This document shows, one piece after another, positions 49,301 through 60,898 of a stretch of 64,000 bases of DNA (position 1 is its first letter; the number at the start of each line of letters is the position of its first letter). This stretch comes from Formicarius rufipectus (Eukaryota > Chordata > Aves > Passeriformes > Formicariidae). A model generated the notes under the pieces. That model had not been told where the DNA came from. It worked only from the letters and a program-made list of their open reading frames with translations, and ran no database searches. Location of the stretch: the NCBI GenBank assembly GCA_013399695.1, contig VXAU01000975.1, positions 1,080,344 through 1,144,343 on the forward strand. The letters are read 5' to 3'. The position numbers were made by a program, and so were the translations under genes.

Positions 49301-50639
49301 TTTGAGAAACCCCTACATGCAAAGGGAGAGTTTTTTTGTCTTGATTTGCTTCTTCTGCAAGAGAGCTGTCAGATCCCAACTGTGTTCCGTGCTTGGCTCT
49401 TGGCTAAGACTAGCATTCATTGCAACCCCTTTTTCCCTGCTGTTGGGAAGGGTTCGTGGCTCATGGTCCAATACACACCTAAAGCACTAGAAGAACCCTG
49501 CCCTTCCTTAGAGAAGGCTGAGACAGGGTACAGATGGCAGGTCCTCCATCCCCACATACAGATGCAACTAGGACTAAAACTTAGTACCTATGGGGTGTCC
49601 ATGCTGGCTTCACAGCATCATGGAGTTAGATATTTTTGGTCTGTAAAAACTCTCTCTGCCAGCATTGAACTGATGAGGCCACAGGCAGAAACTTTCACTA
49701 AATAACACCAGAACTGGGCGGTTTTCTGGTAACCACTCAGATTATGACCAATCATGAAGAAACACATTAGGTTTGACCTACAAGGCTCCTTGATACTTCC
49801 AGTCTCAGCACTAAAACCCTCATATCCTTGTTTTCTTCTACATTTGTGTTGTCTCTGTAGGGGAACTTGGTGCCAGAATTCCTGGGTGCTTTTCGTAGTC
49901 AGGCTTGTCATGAATGCTGCAGGCTGTCACCAGCCTGGGGAACTGGGTTTTGCCCTGTGGATGTGTCAGCCAGGACTTGGCTTTAAGGAGCTTCTGAATG
50001 CAGAACACAGCACTGGTGTCACCAGATGGGAACAGGAGGCTGCAGACTAGAGGGGAATTTCTGGGTATTGGAGGAGGCAGAAGATGGATAAAAATCTGTG
50101 AGAGAAGCAAAATTCTCTTTACCTGACATCTTTGTGAGCCATCAGCATTTTTGTATGTACAGAAATACTTAATGGAAGAATATCCCATGGAAGATAAATG
50201 GCTAGCAATTAAGGATCAAAAGGCAAGGAAAAATTATGGTATCTGACTAAAATTTCCTGCATTTTCTATGCTTACTTTTGTTAGATTTGTGCAGTTGCAA
50301 GTGCACGTCCTTTTTTCTAGCAGAATTTTCTATGTCAATGCATGTAGCTCTGAACATGAAAGCAAACAGCATCTGGAAGCAAACTACTTCTAATGAGTGG
50401 CATTAAGAATTTCAATTCTGCAAACCACAAAATGATCCCTAGCACATGTAAATGACTCCGCCAATCTGTTTCTCTCCTACCCACTGAGCATAACAATGAC
50501 ACTGTGTTTCTTTTCCCAGTTGGGGGTCTTGCCGCTTACACCTCGGGTTTATGAGCGGACTCAAATCAGCATCTCCCCAAATGGCAGGACTGTGACTACC
50601 ACAGGCAATATCCAGGCCACCCAGGCAATGCCCATCCTA
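46355..50639. other. Non-coding interval
   Basis: No conserved exon, RNA gene or clear repeat was recognised. Confidence 0.5.
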
Positions 50640-51330
50640 CAGGCAAGCCATAGAATCAAGCCAGCACTCCTGCCATAGGCAGGGACATCTTTCAGTAGAT
50701 TGGGTTTCTCAAAGACCCATCCAACCCAGTCCATCCAAAACTTTCAGGGGTGGGGCACCCACAACTTCTCTTGGCAACCTGTGCCAATGTCTCACTATCT
50801 CCTAGGGACTAATTTCTTCCTAATAGGTCATCTAAACCTACCCTCTTTTGAATCCATTGCCCCTTGTCCTGTCACTACATGCCCTTGTAAAAAGTCCCTC
50901 TCCATCTTCCTTGTAGGCTCCCTTAAGGGATTTGGAAGATTGAAATCAGGTTACCCTTAAGCCTTCTCCAGGCTGAACCAGCCCAACTCTTTCCTGACAG
51001 GAGAGGTGCTCTTTCCCTCTGATCATCTGGGTGGCCTCCTCTGGACTCACTCCAACTGGTCCATGTCCCTCCTATGCTGGGAACCCCAGAGCTGGATGCC
51101 ATGTGCAGAATTCCCTCCCTCCCTGGCTGCCCACCCTGCTTTGGATGCAGCCCAGGACTCGTTTGGTTTCCAGGCTGTGAGTGCACGTGTTCGGATCATG
51201 TCCAGCCTCTCACCCACCAGCACCCCCAAGTCTTCCTTGACAGGGCTGCTCTTGGTCTGTTCATCCCTCAGCTTGTATTGGTTCACCAAGTTTTACCAGC
51301 ATTTACTCTCTCATTGGCAATGGAAACATC
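50640..51330 (-). mobile_element. CR1 LINE fragment of about 0.7 kb, minus orientation
   Basis: Read on the plus strand it is the CR1 complement. It starts with 'ccatagaatca' (3' terminus), then 'gacccatccaacccagtcca', 'cattgccccttgtcctgtca', 'aaaaagtccctctccatctt', 'gcctcctctggactcactcc', 'ccccagagctggatgccatg' and 'caccagcacccccaagtctt'. The order is collinear with the consensus from 3' UTR into the end of ORF2, with no intact frame. Confidence 0.92.
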
Positions 51331-54300
51331 CTTGTTAATGACTAGAAATCTTGAAAGCATCAAATAATTCAGAGACAGGCTCCCTAGGGAAGAGGAATGG
51401 CATATACAAGCAGTTACCTAATCATGGTCTAATTACCCAACTGGAATTTGGCCAGGATGCTGAGACTAACAGCAGTACCCCAAGGAAAGGTTTGCAGGGT
51501 CTCTGCATGCACTTGGAATCTTGGCTCTATACACTTAGCAGAAAGTGTAAAGGGACAAGAAGCATGCCTGGTACTGCCAAAACCCCACTCTGGGCTGAGC
51601 AAATGACATTGCAGGTAGGTAGCTTCTTTACAGCATCATAATTCTAGAAATTAGACAGCCACCTCGGGCTCCCAGCATGTCTTAGACATGCCAACAATTA
51701 ATTGTCAGGATCATGTTTTGGTTCTGATGGTGGGCTCTGACTTAACCTTCTGCTGGGCATCCGTGTCATGATCCTACTAGCCCATACTGATGGATGTCAT
51801 TACAAGCTGTGTGGCTTCAGTGCTCAGATGTGAGAAATTTCACAAATGGGGACAGGGAACAGCACCTCAGAAGACTGAGAAAGTTTGTTTTCTATCGTGA
51901 TAGGAAGCTCTCCAAGCCCTCCTACACCACTCCACTTTTCACTGCTGCACCTGATCTTATCTCAATGGCATTACTCTGTTGCTGCCTTTTTCTCCAGGAT
52001 TTTTCTGCTTTTGTGAGAATCTGCTCAGTGAGAATCACCAGTTTCTTGCATACGAGAAGACTTGGGAAACTCATGCCAGTTAAAAGCATCGTCTGCAGCC
52101 ACGCTCTTGTTGTAGGCTCTGACTGATGCTTCAGCTGAGCCCGTCTCAGACAGAGGGAAAGAGATCAGGAAGAACAGAAGCAGGGAGGGAAAGGACAGCC
52201 CTGGAGTAAAACAGGTGCTGTTCAGAGTGGAGATAGGGGCTGGAGGTGTTGTCAGGCCCTCCCCCTTCTCTTTGAGTAGGCTCAGCTGTGGACAAGCCTC
52301 CCAGGTGAGATGAGAGACGACTGTGGTGTCACAGTGCACTGCAGAGGGTATTGGCATTGCAGGGAGGCTCGTGGCTGCCTGACCAGGCACTTCTCACCCT
52401 TCAATTTTTGCAGCTTGCTGCCAAGGCAAACCTCGACTGTGGCAGGATCCTTGCAGACCCATTATCACAGCTCCAATATTTAAACACCATATCTGTCCCA
52501 GGCTATTTCTCTACAACCTTTGCTGATTTTCCTAAGCAACTTCATGTAACCAGCTGGGCTGGACTTCCACGAGTGTAGAGCAAAGGCTTATTGCCCTCTT
52601 TTGCTGCTGTATGATAGGAAAGAAATTTGGAAAAGCAATATATTCCTCCTTTTTAAAAACATTATTATTATTTTAATTTTATTTCTTTATATCCTCAGCT
52701 CTGAGAAGAGCCTCAAAGAATTCATGAATAGTGCCTGTGCTTATTGCAACATAAAATGAAAAATTATAATATCCAGTCCAAGAAACAGTCTTGCATTTTG
52801 CTTTTGTATTGCTTTTTATCAATTTATTTCATTCAAAGATGTGAAAAAGTCCTTAAATGACTCCCGTCCTGTTCAAGGTTTTCTTAGGGAAGATTTCAAG
52901 AGGATCCTCTATTTTTGTTAATCTTTCAAAACTCATCCTCTCAGATGTGCCAGTAGGAATAAAAAGTGAAGTCCAGCAACATGGTAATAAACAGTTATGG
53001 TCCATAAAAATAACAACTTTCAGACTGTAATGCTGTATCTTCTGTGACTTATCTTCACCTTATCTTCACCTTCTTTTCCTTCTTATTAAGGAAACTGTGC
53101 CCTACAGCTGCCAGGCAGGCTGTATTGTGGACACAAGCACATAAAATCTGAAGAGCCCTTAATTTTTATTCCTGTTCTTTAAAAAAGTAGCTTTGAGGAA
53201 GTAATAGGAAAAAAATTACAATTTGGTCAGCAAGCTATTTCCTAATTACTACTTATTCCTTGTATTATACTACAGTAATCAGCAGCACAGTGCTAGATAT
53301 TGCATGGCCATTTAATGAAATTTATAAGCTTCTCTTATCTCTGCATTTAAAATTATTTTTAAAAGGATTTTTCTAAATCCTTTGGAGACAGGGACAAAAA
53401 AGGGAGTGAAAATCTGAACTAGAGAGACTCCTGGTGAACCGGGAGGACAGAACTGTGAAATGCTTGCTTTCTGCACATCCCTCTGAGGAGACTGATGGCA
53501 GAAAGTGTCACAACAGGGCTTTATTCTGCTTTTATTCCTCCAAAAACTGAGAGGACGGAGAGATAACCTGTCTGCTTTCCCCCTGTTCTTCACATATCAT
53601 GAAGGCATAGTATACATGCACAGCTCTTTAAGTCCAGGGCAGATCAAACATCTTAGCTGGAAGGTTAAACATCCAGTTTGCAAAGGAAGTGTCAGTGACT
53701 TGGCCTCTTCTAGAGGGCTGGTGGCTCTCGTAAACTGTATGGAGATGGCTTTTCCCAGTTATGTACTTTATTCTTCTAGAAAGTAAATTTACAAGAGAAC
53801 TATAAAAATTCTGACAAAAAAAGTGTTACACACAAATACAATTAAATACCCTCCCATATTCTTCATGGGTCTTACCAAGGCATTTTTTTTTTTTAATGTA
53901 GAAACCTCCATTCTCTCCTTGCTGCTCTAAGATAGAAAATAAACTACGGTACAAAATCATGCCATAGAGGAGAAGCTCTGGCCAGCTGCTCCACAACAAA
54001 GCAAGAGATACCCAGTATTCCCAAAGCGGAACATTATTTCCCTTGTGCCTGTGATACTCTTTGCTAGAGGTTGACTGACTCAGTGGCTTTTGACTGTCAT
54101 GTTGGGATGGTGATGCCAGTCAAGCAGACTGAAGACCCCTCTGTGGTCTCATGCTGCTTCTTCTTCAGAGCCAATTGTTTCAGCTGTATTTGCCAACAAT
54201 TTTAACTTTGACAAATAGCTCCTCTTTTATGTCTGACAAGTGTTTGTCTTCAATGAGCAAAAACTACAAAAGCAAGAGAAAAGCTATTCCCCTGGGCTTC

Positions 54301-55264
54301 TCCATTGAAGGATAACCTTCTACACTTCTGAAGTGCCTGTTAATAGGAACAGAATAAAAACTGAAGATACAGCTGTAAGGCAGGAAACAAGCCTAGATGG
54401 GGTAAGGGGTTTTACACCTTGCCAAGTTAAAAGTGGATCCTCTTGGAAAGAGAAAATATTTGATTTATTTACAATAAAATTTTAATTCCCTCACTGTGTA
54501 CTAGGGAAGCCTACTAAATATGTATCCAGCTGAAGAGGAGTATGGAGTGGCAGAATGGGTGGCACCTCCTCCTATTGATCCAGAAGGTGATCATCTCACA
54601 GGACTCCACAGATCTGTGTAGCTGATCTGCAGCATTAACAACGGGAAAAACTGGCCTGATCCTGACGTGACCAGCTTTGCACAATACATGCCACATGTAT
54701 TTGAGAAGTGCTAACTCAAACAGAAAAGGTGCAAAATCAAAGCATACATCAGAAACATCAATCTCTAGCTTGTATGGGGGGAAAAAAAGCCTTTTTTAAT
54801 TCTGCCAAAACAAATTCAGAGAGAAGACAGACAGGGTTGCTGTGTCATGTATAAATAGTAAGAACATAGAAACACTATTTTACCTGCAAGGTGAAGCTGG
54901 CAGAAGGATGTACAATGTGAGTGTGTTAGAGACTGTGTCTGACGAAGAGTTCTTGTAAAGTAGCAGAGCAAACCCCTAGATTGCTTGTGAAGGAGACAGG
55001 GCTGGGCAGAAGGGTCCGTGTGACTGTAAGAACAAGGTTTTGGTCCCAGAGGTCTCTTCAGTCCTCTGCCCCATGTCTACCTGACTCCCAGACAGTGAAT
55101 AAGTGTCTATTAGGGGATAGTTAAGATAAATGCAGCCAAGAATAAATATTGCTCAAATATTGCATTTCTTCTGATCAGAAAGATAATTTTAGCCTAAGAC
55201 AGAGGCTTTCAGAGCACCTCAGCATTCTTCAGCTCATGGATATGCTATGACAAAAGTACTATGG
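51331..55264. other. AT-rich non-coding interval
   Basis: No gene was recognised. The sequence is clearly more AT-rich than the left part of the window, especially 52.6-54.9 kb. Confidence 0.5.
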
Positions 55265-55845
55265 CAAGCAGGGCTTGGGAAGTGACTGACCCCATGTCCT
55301 TGGCACTGGTGAGGCTGCACCCTGAGTTCTGTGTCCAATTCTGGACCCCTCAGTTCAGGAGGGACATTGAGGTGCTGGAGCAAGTCCAGAGAAGGGCGAC
55401 AGAGAGGTTGCTGAAGGGTCTGGAGTACAAGTCCTATGAGAAGCAACAGAGGGAGCTGGGAGTGTTTATTCTGGAGGAGGCTCAGGGCTGACTACCACTC
55501 TATAACCACCTCAGAGGAGGCTGTAGCCAGGTGGGGGTTGAGCTCTTCCCGCAAGTAACAGGTGACAAGATGAGAGGAAATGGCCTCAAGCTGTGCCAGG
55601 GGAGGCTTAGGTTGGACATGAGAAGGAATTTTATCACATAAAGCCTAATTGAACACTAGAATAAATTGCCTAGAGAGATGGTGGAGTTGCTGGCCCTGGA
55701 GGTGTTTAAGGAAAGACCAGACATGGACTGCAGTTAGTACCACAGTCTAGATGAGTAGGTGGTGTTTGGTCATGGGCTGGACTTGATGATCTCAGAGGTC
55801 TTTTTCAACCTGACTGATTCCATAACTCTGTGATTCTGTGACATC
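55265..55845 (+). mobile_element. CR1 LINE fragment of about 0.6 kb, plus orientation
   Basis: Collinear CR1 blocks are 'ttctgtgtccaattctggac', 'gagcaagtccagagaagggc', 'gaggaaatggcctcaagctg', 'gggctggacttgatgatctc' and the terminal 'ctctgtgattctgtga'. One short frame (55261-55491) still reads like the end of CR1 ORF2, with a peptide LALVRLHPEFCVQFWTPQFR, but it is truncated on both sides. Confidence 0.93.
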
Positions 55846-57311
55846 TGCTTTTGAGGGACTAGCAACAGTGGCAGTGTGGGATCACTAGCAGACAGCACCA
55901 GTCCTAGGATTCTTGATGAGATCCCAGGGAAGTATCTCTGTTTCTCTACTTTCCTACTTCCCTGTGTTGCTGGCTTTCCTGCTCACTGCTTGGACAAAGA
56001 CCCCACACTGCAAATGAGTAGACCTGGGTGTAGCCTGCTGTGTAATCCTACTGTACTGGTCAAGGACAAACTCTCAATATGAATAAGAAATGCCAAATTT
56101 GGAATGCTTGGAATAATTGGATGAGAAATGGGTTCAGTTCTATCAACTCTAGCATGAGCAGTTGTAATTGAAAGATCAGTTCCCATGGAAGCTGCTCTCT
56201 TATGTAGAGGGTTTTTTACCCTGAGATGAAAGGAAACTTCTTGCCCCTCCAGCCTTTTGAACATGCTTTGCAATCTAAAAGCTGGCAGAACTCTTTGTGC
56301 TGTTTTAAATGGAGGTGACAGTGTCCATGCATGTCATCTCTGCTAATTTATTTATAATCAGGACACCCTTTATCTTTAATACCTTCTTCCTTAAAGAAAT
56401 ATCACCATTTCCATTTTGTGAGTGGAGAATTAAGGCACAAAGACTAAACTCTACCCAAGTGCTTGAGCTCCCTGGGGAGGAAAGCTAAATGGTTGATGAG
56501 AGTTCCTGAGCATTCAAAAAGGAAGGGCTCAATACAGGGACTTCAGTGGCATGGTAGTGGGTTGAACAGGATGGTTAGAGAGTCTCTGATCCAAGAGGCA
56601 ATTAAACCATTGGTTAATGCCTCAGATTGGCAGATCACTGTTACTTCCAGATGTTACCAATCTTTAGGAAAAGCCAAGACTGGGACATTGGAAAGAGGAT
56701 GCCCTAAGCTGCAGACCAAAGTTTGGCTGCTCATTTGGTGGGGGTTGTTGCCATGTTTACCTCACTGCCTTGCAAGTGCAGAAGTCTTGTCCATTCTGTG
56801 ACCTTTAAATTTTTTTTTGTATTTTTGAGTGTTAAACCCAACATTCTGGTTCATATGTAAGAGAGAGGATTGCAGGCTGCTTCCCTGCACATTTCAGTGC
56901 ATGCAGCGGTGTTCCTCAGCTTGTGCACTGATTATTGGCTGCAATCCACTTCAGGATGATACTGAAATGTCTCCTGCACACAGGTAAGACACCACACAGT
57001 GTAGTGAAAGAGATCCTAGTGGTTGTGCAAATGTTGCATTTTATTAAGAAAGAAATAGATCCCAAATACCAGTGAAAGCCATTTCACTAGCCTATTATTT
57101 TACAGTCAGATAAATCTGAGGGCTGCTTCCCAGTATCAGAATATCAATCAACTGCTTAGTTTATATTCAGTACTGAAGTCCTGCCAAATGTCATAGGGTA
57201 AATTAAAAGCTTTTTCTCCTTATCTTTAGAGCTTAGCCCCAAAAACCAGGTCTGAGATGATTTTTTTTGTCAATTGCATAATAAGAAAAAATAGTTTAAC
57301 ATATCAAAACC

Positions 57312-57314
<3 letters not shown>
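55846..57314. other. Non-coding interval
   Basis: Nothing recognised beyond chance ORFs. Confidence 0.5.
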
Positions 57315-57342
<28 letters not shown>

Positions 57343-57349
57343 AAAAAAG

Positions 57350-57419
<70 letters not shown>
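57315..57419. repeat. 105-bp near-pure A tract
   Basis: A run broken only by two G (57341 and 57349), with 70 consecutive A at its right end. No retrocopied gene body was recognised to its left. Confidence 0.95.
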
Positions 57420-57421
<2 letters not shown>

Positions 57422-60139
57422 AAAACCAAAACACTCTCATATGGGCTTGCTAGATGCTAAGTTTCAGCTTGAGCCATTCTCCAGCAACAAATACAAAACT
57501 CAAAAAATGCAGAACAAGAAGAAAAGAAGCAAACACAGTTTACTTAGTCTGCAAATATAGCTACACTACTGCTCCTTGATCAGGGGAACTACAGCAAATA
57601 GGTACAAAACAGCTGGCAAGCTGCACTGAGTGTAGTATCACCCTTTTATTACTTTTCTATTCAACAGCAGGTGAACCGAGACCAATTTCTGGGGTCTGAG
57701 GAACCAGAAAAAATTAAATCCTGCTCTTTAGCAAATGAAAAGTCAGGTATTACTTTGGAGGTGGTAGCAACGCCTCCTTTCTGAGTTTGCAGAGTAGCTC
57801 ATCTGGTGTTCAGCAAAGCATAGTTTCAGTGTGCAAGGAGGTTACTGTAGTGTGCTCACTGCACTGTAATTTTCCCATTTAATTTAATAGAATTCTCCAT
57901 TTAGAAAAAAAAATACACTGCTGCCTGTGCTACCCGAGCACACTGTCAGCTGCAGAATTTATATCTGGTCTGCTACAACAGGTTTTAGGGCTTTGCTTGT
58001 AGTTAAGTATTTGTAAACCTGGCATTCCCCTTGGTGGATTTATAGAAATAAACCTGGAAAGATCACTCATGTTTAAGACCATGAGGACAGAATAAGGTTT
58101 TCCTTTTCTCGTTCTACTGCAGCATTCTTATCACTAAACTATTTTTTGTATTTATGACAACATTGTTCAGAGGAAGAACTAGAAGCAGTAACAGAGAAGG
58201 ATGCATTTGGAAGTGTCACTTCAGCTGAGAAAACATAAAGAAGTTGATTTCAAAGAGCAAGCATAATTTAGAAGAAGGCAATTCTACCTTGCAAAAGTTT
58301 CACAGTAGTGGCTTGATCCTTCTTTCACCCAAACTGGGGTCAAAAGCAGAAGAGGGCAGACACACAAAGACAAATGATTTCTTTTGATTAGATATAGTTT
58401 GTTAAAATACTTGCATCTAATTAGACCTCAGAATTGCAGGCAATCCATAACATTTGTGATAATTCCAGCCTTCACTGTTACTGCTGGTGGTTAGATACCT
58501 CATTCAAGCTATAAGATTCTTGATTGCCATGCTTGCTAATAACAAAATGAATATGACATCATCTACCCTTGATGAGATAATTTCTGTATTCTGGTAGCAT
58601 TTACAAGCTGTGGGCATGACAGGGACTTGCTGTACCAGGTGCTGCGTGATGCAGTATGTGACAATTATGGCCTCCAAGGGTTTAATTTTTAAATTAGGAT
58701 AGGCAGAGCAATGGGGCCCTGCAAAGGGAGGAGAGCAGTCAGAAGGGGAATGCGTGGTTATGGCAGAGATTAGCTTATGCACAGTTTTGGAGTTTTCATT
58801 TGCAATAAGTCTACAAAGAAGACAGAAAAGGAAAGGCATCAGGACAGCTCAGGGACCCCCACGCACATCTTTTGGTGACGAAAAGCTCTGAGGCTCTGAT
58901 GAATGCAGAGGGGTGAAGGAGATCTGCAAAGGCCAGGAATGTGAAATCCAACCCTAAGACATGTGAAATAAATAACAGTGGGGTTTTTAGAGTAAAACAC
59001 TAATTTCCCTTCAAGTTAACTGGAAAACCAATGTTGTGCCCAGCTCACAGGTAGGACAGGCTTTGATAATGTACAGCCAAAATGCAGAGGCTGATGTGCT
59101 GGAGCCGCACAGTCTGTCACTGGTACCCTCAATGAACACATAAAGAAGAAAGGCAGAGCTTTTCAGGAGTCTAGTAGCATTTCATCAGCACTGAAGTCAC
59201 TTCAGGGGCAGGAAGAGAAGACTCTTTTCCTGCTTGCCTCAGGTTTGGCACTTGCAGCTCCCTGGACTGACAACTTCCATTCACACTACTGTCCCTTCAG
59301 TCTGCCTTTGGTAACACCTCTAGCACATAGTCTGCTTGTTTGGGTTTTTTTTGCAGAAACATCATGGCATATCCTTACAAGTGTTTCCTCTTAGTATCCC
59401 AGGGAAGCTTTATGTATATTTTTGACAAATTCCCTTCACTGCTGCACTTCTGGGCAGCAAACCCAGAGTGAAACACACTGTGCTGGACAGGGCAGAAATT
59501 AAATCTCATTTGTTTAGGTCTGAATTTTGGGAAGGTTGGTTGTGTCTTTGAAGCACTCAGCTAGTAATCTTGTTGTCCACACTCAAAGTGTAGATTTTTA
59601 CTTGTTCTAAAAGTTAATGGAATAGCAATCACATCACATGACATTTTTCTGTTGAGTTTCAATTTCAGAACGTATTTGTTTCACCTTGGATCTTCTGTTC
59701 AGAACCAGAAGCACATTCTGCTGTGGTTATTTATAGTTTGGGATGGAGCAGCACTGAAAGCATTAGAGGTGATCAGAGCAAACTACTAGAAGCAGGCTCA
59801 AGAGAAACAATCTCAGGACATTGTTTCTGCAACAAGCAGCCAACCTGTGAGTCACTGCATCAGAAGATGAGGGTGCAAGGACTTTACATGGATCTGAGGT
59901 AGGCTGGACAAGCAGAGAGGTGGGGGTTGGGGGTTGCCAAATGCACGAACACATCAGGTTCTGGAAACTCTCAGAGCTGGTTGACCTTTGTAGCTGGAAG
60001 GGTACTGTGGGAGGACTTAGGACACAGTAAATACACCTACTTCTGCTTTCCCCGAAGTATTTTGATTATGGTTTTTTTTTTTTTTTTAATATGGGGGAAT
60101 GCTGCTGTGCATCAGCCGAGCTTCTTCATCATCAGCTGA
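57420..60139. other. AT-rich non-coding interval
   Basis: No gene was recognised. A short T15 run lies at 60072-60087. Confidence 0.5.
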
Positions 60140-60478
60140 GACAGTGAAGGGTCTGGAGGGGAAGCCATACAAGGAGCAGCTGAGGACACGTGGCTTATTC
60201 CTCCTGGAGGAGACTGCAAGGAGACCTCATTGTGGTCTTCTTAGTGAGGGGAAGACGAGGGGCAGATGTTAATCTCTGTGCTGTGGTGCTCAGCCATAGA
60301 ACTTGAAGGAATGGCTGGAGGTTGTGCCAGGAGAGGGTTAGGTTGGATATCAGGACAAGGTTCTTCACCCAGAGGGTGGCTGGACACTGGAACAGGCTCC
60401 CCGGGGCAGTGGTCACAGCAGTAAATCTGCCAGAGCTCAGGAAGTGTTTGGACGACACTCCCAGGCACACAGCTTGAC
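60140..60478 (+). mobile_element. CR1 LINE fragment, plus orientation, beside the UNC13B island
   Basis: CR1 blocks occur in order: 'agggtctggaggggaagcca', 'ggagcagctgaggacacgtg', 'aggagacctcattgtggtct', 'ggttaggttggatatcagga', 'ctggaacaggctccccgggg' and 'aggaagtgtttggacgacac'. It ends within about 400 bp of the UNC13B start codon, and its 3' terminus appears cut off. Confidence 0.9.
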
Positions 60479-60479
60479 T

Positions 60480-60872
60480 CTGGGGGTGTCCTGCGCGGCA
60501 TCAGGACTCACAGATTCCTTCCCAGCTCGGGATGTCCTGCTATCCTCAAGGGCGCAAGCCACAACCCGTGCGAGCGCCGGGATAACCCTCCCGCGGGAGA
60601 CACACCCCGGAACGCCGCCCCTCCAGCGAGCGCTCTCACCTTGCGGAGCGGAACAAAAGCGACGAAACCCGGCACAAAGCCCGGAGAGGAAAAGCACTGC
60701 AGCCTCCCCCCCCGTCCCTCCTTGCCTCCCTCCCTCCCCGGCGCTCTCGTACTGCCCCTCGTCACTCGGCCCTGCCCCGACGGGCCGGCCCCGCCCCGGC
60801 TGAGCCGCCGCTGCCGCCGCCCGGTGTCCGCGGGCGGCATGAGGAGAGCGGGGGGCGGCAGCCAGGCCTGCC
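60480..60872 (+). promoter_or_regulatory. UNC13B: CpG-island promoter and 5' UTR of UNC13B
   Basis: CpG is strongly enriched from about 60490 through the first exon and on to about 61440. GC boxes (CCCCGCCCC near 60790) occur and no TATA box was found. The transcription start was not located. An upstream ATG at 60839 may fall inside the leader. Confidence 0.65.
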
Positions 60873-60898
60873 ATGTCGCTGCTGTGTGTGCGAGGTGA
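60839..60898 (+). other. Upstream ORF overlapping the UNC13B start
   Basis: ATG at 60839 has G at -3 and reads MRRAGGGSQACHVAAVCAR in the +1 frame relative to the main ATG, 34 bases downstream. On genomic DNA it stops at a TGA made by the splice donor; in spliced mRNA it would continue into exon 2. Whether the ATG is transcribed is unknown. Confidence 0.4.
60873..60894 (+). CDS. UNC13B: UNC13B (Munc13-2) first coding exon, partial gene
   Basis: The exon encodes MSLLCVR plus one base and ends at a GTGAGC donor. These are the exact first seven residues of the ubiquitous Munc13-2 isoform, whose next codon (valine) is completed by a G plus TG from exon 2, which fits the phase seen here. The full protein is a large C1/C2/MUN-domain factor that opens syntaxin-1 and primes synaptic and secretory vesicles; this exon begins the N-terminal C2A domain that binds RIM. 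The ATG has G at -3. Position within a CpG island and synteny with ATOSB (divergent, as in human) support the call. Exon 2 was not found before the right edge, consistent with a very long first intron. The brain-specific isoform starts from an internal promoter outside this window. Confidence 0.82.
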
